This document shows positions 7,804 to 15,158 of a DNA stretch of 28,851 nucleotides, in pieces. Under the pieces are notes generated by a model that had not been told where the DNA came from, ran no database searches, and worked only from the letters and a program-made list of their open reading frames with translations. Within the stretch, counting starts at the first letter, position 1, and every line of letters begins with the position of its first letter. The translations under genes and the position numbers were made by a program. Origin of the DNA: JBATBW01 sp049662565 (GTDB lineage Bacteria; Bacillota_I; Bacilli_A; Erysipelotrichales; Erysipelotrichaceae); assembly GCA_049662565.1 (NCBI GenBank), contig JBATBW010000152.1:1-28851 (forward strand), read 5' to 3'.

Positions 7804-8531
7804 AATTCCACATCCCCTCGTTTTCTCATATTAATAGTTTCCTTTTTTATGATAAAATAACCAAAAATTAAATATCCAATAGACATCATCAAACATATCG
7901 TAATTAACATTAAATTATAATGAGCATCCATATTATTCACTACTAAAATAGAATACGTAAGAGGAATACAATATGAAAAAAACCTAACAAAATACGGAAG
8001 TTTGATAATAGGACTAGTATAACCCGACAAAACACCAAACACTTGTTGAAGGAAATAATTAATTTCATTAATTCTGATGAATTTAATTGCTAGACCAGCA
8101 AACATAATTGAAAAGCAAAACAAAAAGAAACTAAATAATATTAAATATAAACAAAACAATAATATATTCCCCACACCCACACCCAAGAAAACATAGGTAA
8201 GTGAAAGAGTAACAAAAGTAATAATAGAACAATCAATAACATGAAATAAATATTTGAAAAATAAAAATTTAAAAATCGATATAGGAGCCATCATAATATT
8301 AACAAATGTACCTTCTAATTTAACTTCACTTATACCACTAGAAATACCATACATCAATTGACACATCCATATCCACAATATAAGATTATCAATAATATTA
8401 TAATTAACATTAAATTGTTTCGACATTATTAAATAAGGGGCTATCATAAAGAAAGGATACAAATATCGATTAATTGTCATCATTTTGTATCTCGTGCAAT
8501 AAATAATTTCTTTCTTAATTATCCACAACAT
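7797..8531 (-). CDS. ABC-2 type transporter permease (first permease)
   Basis: A 244-aa ABC-2 family permease with about six hydrophobic segments. The ISEVKLEGTFVNIMMAPISIFKFLFFK stretch occupies the place of the coupling loop (E-G-T-x-x-x-x-x-x-P). The late segment GYTSPIIKLPYFVRFFSYCIPLTYSI is the usual P.......lP.......P.ty end. The start is taken as MLWIIKKEI at 8531, with GGAGGA 11 bases upstream inside the ATPase gene. Longer readings to 8543 or 8561 are possible but put the start on or before that site. It overlaps the end of the ATPase gene by 17 bases and the next permease by 7, so the three genes form a tight operon. Confidence 0.8.
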   Translation of the reverse strand: MLWIIKKEIIYCTRYKMMTINRYLYPFFMIAPYLIMSKQFNVNYNIIDNLILWIWMCQLMYGISSGISEVKLEGTFVNIMMAPISIFKFLFFKYLFHVIDCSIITFVTLSLTYVFLGVGVGNILLFCLYLILFSFFLFCFSIMFAGLAIKFIRINEINYFLQQVFGVLSGYTSPIIKLPYFVRFFSYCIPLTYSILVVNNMDAHYNLMLITICLMMSIGYLIFGYFIIKKETINMRKRGDVELW

Positions 8532-9168
8532 TGAGAACACCATCCTCCAATTTATAGACAACGCTATCTTTAGGAATATACTCTTTTTGATGAGTAACTA
8601 AAATAACTAACTTCCCTAAGTTAACATATTCAGATATTATCTTCATAATTTGGTGACAACCATCACTATCTAATCCACTAAAAATTTCATCCAAAAACAA
8701 TATTTCTGGATTATGAAGAATAGCTCTAGCAAAAGCTAACCTTTTCTTCATCCCCGTCGAAAAAGTTTCAACAAGCTTACCTTCTTCCGTTAAGCCAACT
8801 TCACTCAATAACAAAGGAATCTTTGAATCTAATTCCTTTGTTTTCAAACCATATATCCTTCCAATAAACCTTAAATTTTCTGTAGCCGTTAACTTATAAT
8901 AAAGTGATCTTTCATTAGCAAAAACATAACCCATTTTCACTTTAATATGATTACTTATAGTTACACTATCTTCATTAAATATCTCTACCTTACCCAAATC
9001 TGGTAAAGTTAATCCCATCATTATCTTAAGAAGAGAACTTTTACCACATCCATTATCACCAACAATAACATATAAACCAGCATCTAATTTTAAATTTATC
9101 TTATCCGCAATAATATTATTATCAAATTTTTTAGACACATTAATTAGTTTTAATCTATTAAATTCCAT
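8515..9168 (-). CDS. ABC transporter ATP-binding protein (exporter type)
   Basis: A 217-aa nucleotide-binding protein. Walker A is GDNGCGKSS, the signature is FSTGMKKR, Walker B is ILFLDEIFSGLD, and the switch histidine is in VTHQ. In place of the usual Q-loop glutamine it has FANERSLYYKLTATENL, as in many ABC-2 drug/peptide exporter ATPases. The start at 9168 (MEFNRLKLINVSKKF) gives the standard ABC N-terminus; an upstream ATG at 9210 would add 14 residues and has only a weak ribosome binding site. It is the first gene of ATPase-permease-permease, behind a strong promoter at 9300-9327. Confidence 0.88.
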   Translation of the reverse strand: MEFNRLKLINVSKKFDNNIIADKINLKLDAGLYVIVGDNGCGKSSLLKIMMGLTLPDLGKVEIFNEDSVTISNHIKVKMGYVFANERSLYYKLTATENLRFIGRIYGLKTKELDSKIPLLLSEVGLTEEGKLVETFSTGMKKRLAFARAILHNPEILFLDEIFSGLDSDGCHQIMKIISEYVNLGKLVILVTHQKEYIPKDSVVYKLEDGVLNVVDN

Positions 9169-9236
9169 TAGAACACCACATTCCTTGATAAATAATTCAT
9201 GCACAGACATTAATTTATCCGTTTTTCTAACACATT

Positions 9237-9261
9237 TTAATTGCTCATTTCATTCACCCCT
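9237..9261 (-). other. Strong Shine-Dalgarno with a 3-codon ORF in the ABC leader
   Basis: On the minus strand AGGGGTGA (9261-9254) is followed after 5 bases by ATG AGC AAT TAA. The initiation signal is better than those of the ATPase gene itself. It may be a regulatory mini-ORF or the remnant of a deleted first gene, such as the regulator often found in these operons. Confidence 0.3.
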
Positions 9262-9299
9262 AATTAAAAAACAGTCAATTATACATCACTATTAAATTA

Positions 9300-9327
9300 A
9301 TTATATTCTATTTATTATAATTGTCAA
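9300..9327 (-). promoter_or_regulatory. Promoter of the ABC exporter operon
   Basis: On the minus strand TTGACA (9327-9322), a 16-base spacer and TATAAT (9305-9300). Both hexamers match the sigma-A consensus perfectly. Confidence 0.75.
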
Positions 9328-9414
9328 TTCGTTAATAATATCATTTATCAACTATTCTCTTTCCCTTATGATAATGTCTTAAAGTATCACCAATGATTTT
9401 GTCACAAATTTATA

Positions 9415-9440
9415 TGACAATTCAATTTGTTTAATTGTCA
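9415..9440. promoter_or_regulatory. Inverted repeat TGACAATT-N10-AATTGTCA (candidate operator)
   Basis: A perfect 8-bp inverted repeat in the divergent intergenic region. Further TGTCA half-sites lie at 9323 and 9411. A second perfect 8-bp inverted repeat, TATTACAT/ATGTAATA, spans 9505-9540. These could bind a regulator controlling the ABC exporter and/or the small-ORF operon, but no regulator gene is nearby. Confidence 0.35.
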
Positions 9441-9619
9441 AATTCATATATATATAACCTTTTAATATCAATCTGTTATGGTATTTTTTAATAACATTAA
9501 ATATTATTACATCTACATATGTTTCATGGTAAATGTAATATATATCAAGACTTAAATGATCATTATTATCCGTTTTATTATAATACTAACTGTAAACAAT
9601 ATTTTTTAACTAATTAAAG

Positions 9620-9648
9620 TTGACATTATTTAATAATTATGTTAAGAT
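9620..9648 (+). promoter_or_regulatory. Promoter of the two-small-ORF operon
   Basis: TTGACA (9620-9625), a 17-base spacer and TAAGAT (9643-9648). The start would fall near 9655, leaving a short leader before the AAGGAAG ribosome binding site at 9659-9665. Confidence 0.7.
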
Positions 9649-9673
9649 ATTATCAATAAAGGAAGTATTTAGT

Positions 9674-9745
9674 ATGCCACCACATTTCAAAATCAATGCA
9701 GAAATACAAGTAGATGTAGTAAATAAACCGATTCACCATTTATAA
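9674..9745 (+). CDS. 23-residue peptide of unknown function
   Basis: A short ORF starting MPPHFKINAEIQVDVV and ending in PIHHL, then TAA. It is supported by AAGGAAG 8 bases before the ATG and by a consensus promoter just upstream. It has no cysteine, no hydrophobic segment and no signal peptide; it holds four histidine or paired proline positions and an alternating polar/valine middle. I recognise no family. It could be a peptide precursor for the divergent ABC exporter, a regulatory leader peptide for the next ORF, or a small functional protein. The evidence is the signals around it rather than homology. Confidence 0.5.
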   Translation: MPPHFKINAEIQVDVVNKPIHHL

Positions 9746-9771
9746 AAACACATAGAACAGGAGAATAATTT

Positions 9772-9930
9772 ATGAACAAAGACACTAAAAAGACTAACGA
9801 AAAATTCGTTAAACTACAAGATAATTTCAACAAAGGTTGGAAAATTGGACCATGGTCATATGTCGTATTAATTTTATTACTAATTCTTTTTATCTACCTT
9901 GTTATTCAAGCTATTAGAGTTTTTATTTAA
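9772..9930 (+). CDS. 52-residue single-pass membrane protein of unknown function
   Basis: The ORF begins MNKDTKKTNEKFVKLQ. It has a Lys-rich, polar N-terminal half of ~27 residues, a WKIGPW junction, and one hydrophobic helix (SYVVLILLLILFIYLVIQ) reaching almost to the C-terminus. AGGAGA lies 7 bases before the ATG, 26 bases after the first small ORF. A strong terminator follows 20 bases after the TAA. Positive charge on the N-terminal side predicts the N-terminus inside. Size and design fit an immunity peptide, a small toxin or a membrane-protein modulator, but no family is recognised. It lies divergently from an ABC-2 exporter operon. Confidence 0.7.
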   Translation: MNKDTKKTNEKFVKLQDNFNKGWKIGPWSYVVLILLLILFIYLVIQAIRVFI

Positions 9931-9949
9931 ATATCAGTTTTTAGAACAA

Positions 9950-9990
9950 GAGGCAAATCAAATGAATTGCCTCCTTTTATTTTCTTTTTT
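9950..9990 (+). terminator. Terminator of the two-small-ORF operon
   Basis: A 7-bp stem, GAGGCAA (9950-9956) with TTGCCTC (9967-9973), is followed by CTTTTATTTTCTTTTTT. Confidence 0.8.
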
Positions 9991-10097
9991 ACACTATGTT
10001 TTACTTACCTATAGCCTCTCAACTATAAAACTAAATTTAAATTAGTTTGTATTTTCCTTAAATAACATTAAGAAAACAATGAAAATATTAAATCCGA

Positions 10098-10640
10098 TTA
10101 TTCTACCTCAAATGCAAACTCGTTATCTATATCATCAACATCAATTTCATATGCATGTTTACTATTAATCTTTATTATCCGGTCGCATTGTTTAGCTAAA
10201 TTTTTATCGTGAGTAATTAGTATTGTCGTTTAATTTTTAGTAATAATATCAAATTTATCAAATATTCTTTTTCTCATTATAGGATCTAGTGCTGAAGATG
10301 GTTCATCAAGGATAAATAAATCGCCATCTCTATAACAGCTCTTGTTATTGCTAACAATTGCTTTTCCCCTCCCGAAAATTCAACTCCATTTTCCCAATAG
10401 CTATTTCGTAAGGATAATAGGTAATTAAATTCAAAGGTAATATTACTGTGAATACTATACGAATGAAATAAACCGCTATGATATTTCATAAAAAGAAAAT
10501 AAAGAATACAAATACTATCAATTACCCCCCATACCAAAATATTTTCATAGCAATTATTGCCGATATTAATGAATAATCAAATACGCCAATAATTATTGAA
10601 ACAACATCAAGGAAAATATTGAATAATTAACCTATGATGT
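10098..10640 (-). pseudogene. Relic of an ABC transporter (fused membrane/ATPase type)
   Basis: Minus-strand fragments of an exporter-type ABC ATPase are spread over several frames. ENGVEFSGGEKQLLAITRA (signature motif) lies near 10330-10395. After a 1-base shift comes GDLFILDEPSSALDP (Walker B), followed by KRIFDKFDIITKN, an in-frame TAA where KTTILITHD would be expected, then the switch region ILITHDKNLAKQCDRIIKI and a stop at 10100-10098. Upstream, HSYSIHSNITFEF resembles the Q-loop region, but the spacing to the signature is too short, so a piece is missing. A hydrophobic stretch around 10550-10620 may be the end of the membrane domain. No Walker A is left. It is unrelated in sequence to the intact ABC operon at 7009-9168. 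Confidence 0.7.
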
Positions 10641-10895
10641 TTATTTATTTATAAGACTCCTTTTTATTACTAAATCATCATATAACCTTCCTGTAAAGCC
10701 GCTTTTGTTAATTTTTTATAAAATAAAAGTATTAATTTAGCTTTTCAATATTGTTTAAACAGTAACTTTCTAATTAGTGCACTAAAATTTTATAAAAAAA
10801 TTAATTAACTATATCAGTATCCAACAACGATAATTCATTACTTTCTTTAAATATACAATCATACTAAATTTTGTACATCATCCTTTGTTTATATA
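10641..10895. other. Gene-free AT-rich region
   Basis: About 250 bases between the ABC relic and the terminator of the ceramidase-like gene. Every frame has frequent stops and there is no ribosome binding site with a usable ORF. It may be further decayed sequence of the ABC transporter. Confidence 0.4.
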
Positions 10896-10927
10896 TAAAA
10901 AAACACTATATGATCATCATATAGTGT
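10896..10927 (-). terminator. Terminator ending the long metG-to-ceramidase cluster
   Basis: On the minus strand an 11-bp stem, ACACTATATGA/TCATATAGTGT (10927-10903), is followed by TTTTTTT. The TGA stop of the ceramidase-like gene lies inside the stem. Confidence 0.85.
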
Positions 10928-12167
10928 CAACTATCTTATCTGATATAAATTTGATTAATTTCTCAGCTTCACCTTTTTTAAATAATGACGTTTTGGATTC
11001 ATAACAGTCTTTTTCATATCCTTTTTCATCAACGATATATAAATTATAACCATTGGTATATCCCATAATCGAACAACCATATTTATCTTTTAATAACTTA
11101 CCAAGATGAGAGAATAATTCGCCAGGAATTGCCACTAATTTCAAATCATTAATTTTCAACATCGCAATATTAAAATTGCATCTATCTATTTTGTTTGGAT
11201 TTTTAGCATACAGAAGATTTAAGGTTGCGCCTTCAACCAATGATTGTAATAACCTGATTTGATTAATATCTTTACAGCTTTTTAACATATGTTGTGCATC
11301 ATCAAGTTTCTTTTTAGCAACTTCTTCACTATCAAATTCTTTACATAAAACATCATATTTCCAATTAAAAATACCTATATTATTAACTGTATGATAATTG
11401 ATATTTTTAATCATATCCATTATTTTGTTAGAAATAGCTGCACCTGTTATTTCTAATTGATCAACACCACTAGATTTACGAGTAAATCTAGTTGATACAT
11501 CACCAGCGCTACCATTTATAAATGCGCATACTTGATAACCTTCAAGTTTATTTTCAACTACACCACAAAAATCTGGTGACATTATTTTACTATTGCCATT
11601 TAAGATAGTTGGGTGACAAGATAAATTATAAATTAAACCTTTTTTATTATTTTTTGTGATAAAAGAGATTACCAAAATATCATTATCATAACTATATTGT
11701 ATATCATGGCGATTAGAATATTCACTATTTAAAACACTTTTTGTAAATCCCATCTTAAATGGTTGCATATCTTCTAATGAAGAAGCAACACTTAGTTCAA
11801 TAGCTTTTAAATACGCATTAATAATATCATCATCTTTTATACCGAATATTTTGTCTAATCCAAAATATAGCGGTTTTGAAGTATCTAATAGTCCAGTTGG
11901 TCCACTATGTGTATGAGTTGCACATATAATGATATTATCTTTTTCAAACCCGTACTTAGATAATAAACATTTTACTTGGTCAACAAAATCATCATCAACC
12001 GCGATTACATCCAGTTGAATTAAACAATAATATTTCTCATCTTTAAAAACAAAACTACGAGCCTTTAAATCTAAATGTTTTTGTTCACATTTACGAAGAG
12101 GGTAATATCCTGATAACCAACATTCTTTATCAATATTTATTATTTCTTCACTAAAACCAATTAACAT
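10917..12167 (-). CDS. Neutral/alkaline ceramidase-like hydrolase, cytoplasmic
   Basis: A 416-aa protein resembling the N-terminal catalytic domain of neutral/alkaline non-lysosomal ceramidases, zinc amidases that split ceramide or N-acyl lipids. The diagnostic segments are ATHTHSGPTG (zinc histidines H85 and H87), NLSCHPTIL (H185, next zinc-site segment), MSPDFCG and NGSAGDVS (residues 218-225). Classical secreted enzymes are ~650-700 aa with a signal peptide and a C-terminal domain; this one has neither, so it is probably intracellular and its substrate need not be ceramide. AGGTGA precedes the ATG by 5 bases, 12 bases after the DUF368 gene. It is the last gene of the cluster and its TGA stop lies in the terminator stem. 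Confidence 0.75.
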   Translation of the reverse strand: MLIGFSEEIINIDKECWLSGYYPLRKCEQKHLDLKARSFVFKDEKYYCLIQLDVIAVDDDFVDQVKCLLSKYGFEKDNIIICATHTHSGPTGLLDTSKPLYFGLDKIFGIKDDDIINAYLKAIELSVASSLEDMQPFKMGFTKSVLNSEYSNRHDIQYSYDNDILVISFITKNNKKGLIYNLSCHPTILNGNSKIMSPDFCGVVENKLEGYQVCAFINGSAGDVSTRFTRKSSGVDQLEITGAAISNKIMDMIKNINYHTVNNIGIFNWKYDVLCKEFDSEEVAKKKLDDAQHMLKSCKDINQIRLLQSLVEGATLNLLYAKNPNKIDRCNFNIAMLKINDLKLVAIPGELFSHLGKLLKDKYGCSIMGYTNGYNLYIVDEKGYEKDCYESKTSLFKKGEAEKLIKFISDKIVDTI

Positions 12168-12179
12168 GTTATCACCTCA

Positions 12180-12962
12180 TTAATTCAATCTAGATAAATA
12201 ATAAATTGTAGTGACACCTAATAAACAACTAACAAGACACCAAATAATATTTAAACCTAATGGAACCCCCGGAAATATTTCATATATTGAACCTAGAATA
12301 AATCCCAAGATAATTAAATAGGTAATTTGAGGAAATTTTTCCATCAACAAACCTAATACTTTTGTCGTAAGCAATATTCCTAATAATACACCAACACCTA
12401 GTGGTATTATTATAACTAAATTAATAGAACTGATTGCGCTTAATACCATATTATATATTCCTAATACTAACATTAAATAAGATACGCTTATACCTGGTAA
12501 TACTAAACCAATTGCTAAAATTATGCCGGTAATTAATAAATACAAGATACTACTATTACCACTTCCCTTAGGTAAGTAACTAATTGCTAACACTAAAAAG
12601 ATACCGACAATAATAAAGATTATTTCCTTAATTCCTATTTTCTTTACTTTAGATTCTTTGATCATTAATGGAATACCACCAATTACACATCCAATAAAGA
12701 AATATAACATGATTAAATTATACTTATTTAACAAATAAGAAATGGGATTTGCTAATAAGAACACTCCTAATAATCCACCTAAACTAAATATAGTTAAAAA
12801 CAGAAAACTCTTTTTGAAATTATTTAAAATATTATTTACACTTTGAATTAACTTTTGATAAATACCTAGTATCATAGCCATTGATCCACCACTAACACCT
12901 GGTACTAACATCGTTGCTCCCACGACTAATCCTTTTATAAATACAACTATTGATTTTGTCAT
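12180..12962 (-). CDS. popT: DUF368 membrane protein, polyprenyl-phosphate transporter (PopT family)
   Basis: A 260-aa polytopic membrane protein of the DUF368 family. Members such as PopT of Staphylococcus aureus recycle undecaprenyl phosphate, the lipid carrier of cell-wall synthesis, across the membrane. The family's internal duplication shows as two similar motifs, LVPGVSGGSMAMILGIYQKLI (residues ~18-38) and LVLPGISVSYLMLVLGIYNMVL (~152-173), each with the PG-[IV]-S signature. The rest is ~8 hydrophobic segments. AAGGAG lies 10 bases before the ATG. It follows mntP by 45 bases and precedes the ceramidase-like gene by 12. The symbol rests on family membership, not on a test of this protein. 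Confidence 0.85.
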   Translation of the reverse strand: MTKSIVVFIKGLVVGATMLVPGVSGGSMAMILGIYQKLIQSVNNILNNFKKSFLFLTIFSLGGLLGVFLLANPISYLLNKYNLIMLYFFIGCVIGGIPLMIKESKVKKIGIKEIIFIIVGIFLVLAISYLPKGSGNSSILYLLITGIILAIGLVLPGISVSYLMLVLGIYNMVLSAISSINLVIIIPLGVGVLLGILLTTKVLGLLMEKFPQITYLIILGFILGSIYEIFPGVPLGLNIIWCLVSCLLGVTTIYYLSRLN

Positions 12963-13007
12963 TTGTGTCTCGCTCCTTTTATCTTATATAGATAATAACA
13001 CAAAACA

Positions 13008-13547
13008 TTATAATAAAGTCTTTATTGCAATTAAAATTAATACTACACCACCTAATATTTCAGCTTTAGTTTTATACTTTTCACCAAATCTACTACCAAT
13101 TTTAACACCTAGAGCACTAAATGAAAAGGTAATTAAACCAATAAATAAAACCATATACCAAATATTAACCTTTAAAAAAGCAAAACTAATACCGGCCGCT
13201 AAAGCATCAATACTAGTAGCTACTGCTAAAGGGAACATTTGCATGAAGCTAATTCCACTATTACAACAACTATCATTTTTTATAGCTTCTTTTATCATAT
13301 TAGCACCAATGAAGAACAACAAAGCAAAAGCTACATAATCCGAAAGAACACCTATCTTATCCGTAAAATAACTGCCACCGAAATATCCAATAACAGGCAT
13401 CAACCCTTGGAATATCCCAAACCATAAACCGACTATAGTCATATGACGCCAATTAATCTTTCCAATAGATAATCCTTTACAAATCGCTACCGAAAAAGCA
13501 TCCATCGATAGCCCCACTGCAATTAATATCAATTCAATAAATGACAT
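13008..13547 (-). CDS. mntP: Manganese efflux pump MntP
   Basis: A 179-aa, six-helix protein of the MntP (YebN) family that exports Mn2+ and protects from manganese excess. Two homologous halves carry the conserved acidic motifs: GLSMDAFSVAICKG (D16) and AVATSIDALAAGISF. Length is typical. GGAGGG overlaps the end of the upstream G5-3D gene, and the ATG follows that gene's stop by 1 base, so translation is coupled. A yybP-ykoY manganese riboswitch often precedes mntP; none is seen here, and expression seems tied to the cluster transcript. Confidence 0.92.
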   Translation of the reverse strand: MSFIELILIAVGLSMDAFSVAICKGLSIGKINWRHMTIVGLWFGIFQGLMPVIGYFGGSYFTDKIGVLSDYVAFALLFFIGANMIKEAIKNDSCCNSGISFMQMFPLAVATSIDALAAGISFAFLKVNIWYMVLFIGLITFSFSALGVKIGSRFGEKYKTKAEILGGVVLILIAIKTLL

Positions 13548-13548
13548 A

Positions 13549-14400
13549 CTATCCCTCCAAATTATTTATTTTAGGCAATTTACAAGTTCGACGCCCATCA
13601 ACTGTTTGTCTTTGTCCAAATGCCACAACCGTTGCCTTAGGCGTATTTTTACCCGCCAAACTTACTAAACTATTGTAATTCACTTGAGTGCCGATATAGA
13701 AGTCTAAACGATTATTTTTTATCGCACTTCCTCGATCTAATACTACCGCATAAAAAGGAACTTTCGGAGTTAATCCGGCACCTTGATAATTATGATCTTC
13801 AATTTTCAAAATAGTACATAATGGAAAGGCCGGATCTGCCGCCACAATATAATAATCCTCAAAAGTAATACCCGGCTTATAGTTACCATTATATTGTTGA
13901 ACACCACTAGCTAAATTAGCTTTAACACCAACACTAAACGCGCCTTGTCCAGTCTTTTCACCACTACAACCAACACAATCAACACCATATCGCGAGAAAT
14001 GCGGATAAAAATATGCACCAATTTCTACGGGTGCTCCCACATAATATACACTAGGGGTTGCATCGTTTCGAGAACTTTTTACTAATTCTTTCGAAGTAAT
14101 CCTACCAAAGATATCATAATTAATTTGATATTCATTGATTACATTCCCTCTATCTCCTAAATGACTAAAGGACGTCATAAAATATAAATCTCCACTCTCT
14201 AATTTTTCTTTTTGATGAATTTCATAATTAGGATATACTGTTTTAAATGATTCCACAACCCTTATACTATTATCTATAAAAAATACTTCCTTTAATCGGT
14301 CATTCATTTTTTGCGTTTTAAAAATTTCGGGATGATCATAAATTATCCCAAACATTATTAATATACAATTAATCAAAAAATAAAATCTAAATTTTCTCAT
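13549..14400 (-). CDS. G5 and 3D domain cell-wall protein (YabE/Rpf2-like)
   Basis: A 283-aa exported or membrane-anchored protein. Residues ~5-20 (RFYFLINCILIMFGIIY) form an N-terminal membrane segment. A G5-like region follows (GDRGNVINEYQINYDIFGRI...VYYVGAP). The C-terminal third is a 3D domain with its three aspartates in IVAADPAFPLCT, YAVVLDRGSAIK and NRLDFYIGT. 3D domains are double-psi barrels related to MltA, and such proteins act on peptidoglycan. The start at 14400 has AAAGG 7 bases upstream; a reading from 14430 would overlap tatD by 44 bases. In Bacillus, yabE also follows the tatD homologue yabD, so the location is conserved, but rnmV and ksgA do not follow. Confidence 0.82.
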   Translation of the reverse strand: MRKFRFYFLINCILIMFGIIYDHPEIFKTQKMNDRLKEVFFIDNSIRVVESFKTVYPNYEIHQKEKLESGDLYFMTSFSHLGDRGNVINEYQINYDIFGRITSKELVKSSRNDATPSVYYVGAPVEIGAYFYPHFSRYGVDCVGCSGEKTGQGAFSVGVKANLASGVQQYNGNYKPGITFEDYYIVAADPAFPLCTILKIEDHNYQGAGLTPKVPFYAVVLDRGSAIKNNRLDFYIGTQVNYNSLVSLAGKNTPKATVVAFGQRQTVDGRRTCKLPKINNLEG

Positions 14401-15157
14401 TAAACAACCTTTCATAATTGTTTTGAACACTACTATTTAATTCTTCAACTGAAATATTTCTTAAATCACTGATATAATTGGCAGTATAAATAACCTTACT
14501 AGAATCATTCTTCTTGCCACGAAAAGGTTCTGGAGTCAAATACGGTGAATCAGTTTCATAAAATAAGCGATCAATTGGAATTTGCTTCGCAACTTCTTTG
14601 GCAACCTTCGCATTTTTAAAAGTGACAACACCGGCCAAAGATATGTAATAACCAATCTTCAAATATCTTTCCATCATTTCTACACTACCGCTGTAACAAT
14701 GCAAAATACCTTTTCGTGGTAGATTTTCTTCCTTCAAAATTTGATATGTCATTTCACTAGCATCTCTAGTATGAACAAGAACCGGTAGATTATATTTTTT
14801 AGCTAAAGCTATTTGATCTTTAAATAATTGTTCTTGTTCTAACTTGTGATCTTGGTCATAATAAAAATCCAATCCAATCTCACCAATTGCTACTAATTTA
14901 TTTGCAATCAATTGTTCTTCTAAATAAGCTAAGTCATATTTAGAATTTTCCCCAATAACTTCGGGATGATAACCAAAAGCAATATCCAACATCTTAGGAT
15001 ATTTATTTTGGTAAATATACGCATTTTCTAAATCTTCTTTACTACAACAAATAACTAATATTTTGTTTACATCGTTTTTTTGGCATTTAACAATTGTTTC
15101 TTCAACCTCATTTAAACAATCCAAACAAGTCAAATGACTGTGTGTATCTATATACAT
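14387..15157 (-). CDS. tatD: TatD family metal-dependent hydrolase (DNase)
   Basis: A 256-aa amidohydrolase-fold protein of the TatD/YabD family, 3'-5' DNases acting on damaged DNA ends. The metal ligands are all present: H6 and H8 (DTHSHL), E93 (IGEIGLDFYYD), H129 (VLVHTRD), H153 (GILHCYSG) and D203 (ETDSPYLTP). Length is typical. The ATG follows the mnmE stop by 1 base, and its end overlaps the G5-3D gene by 14 bases. In many Firmicutes tatD directly follows metG; here eight genes lie between them. Confidence 0.93.
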   Translation of the reverse strand: MYIDTHSHLTCLDCLNEVEETIVKCQKNDVNKILVICCSKEDLENAYIYQNKYPKMLDIAFGYHPEVIGENSKYDLAYLEEQLIANKLVAIGEIGLDFYYDQDHKLEQEQLFKDQIALAKKYNLPVLVHTRDASEMTYQILKEENLPRKGILHCYSGSVEMMERYLKIGYYISLAGVVTFKNAKVAKEVAKQIPIDRLFYETDSPYLTPEPFRGKKNDSSKVIYTANYISDLRNISVEELNSSVQNNYERLFNEKI

Positions 15158-15158
15158 T

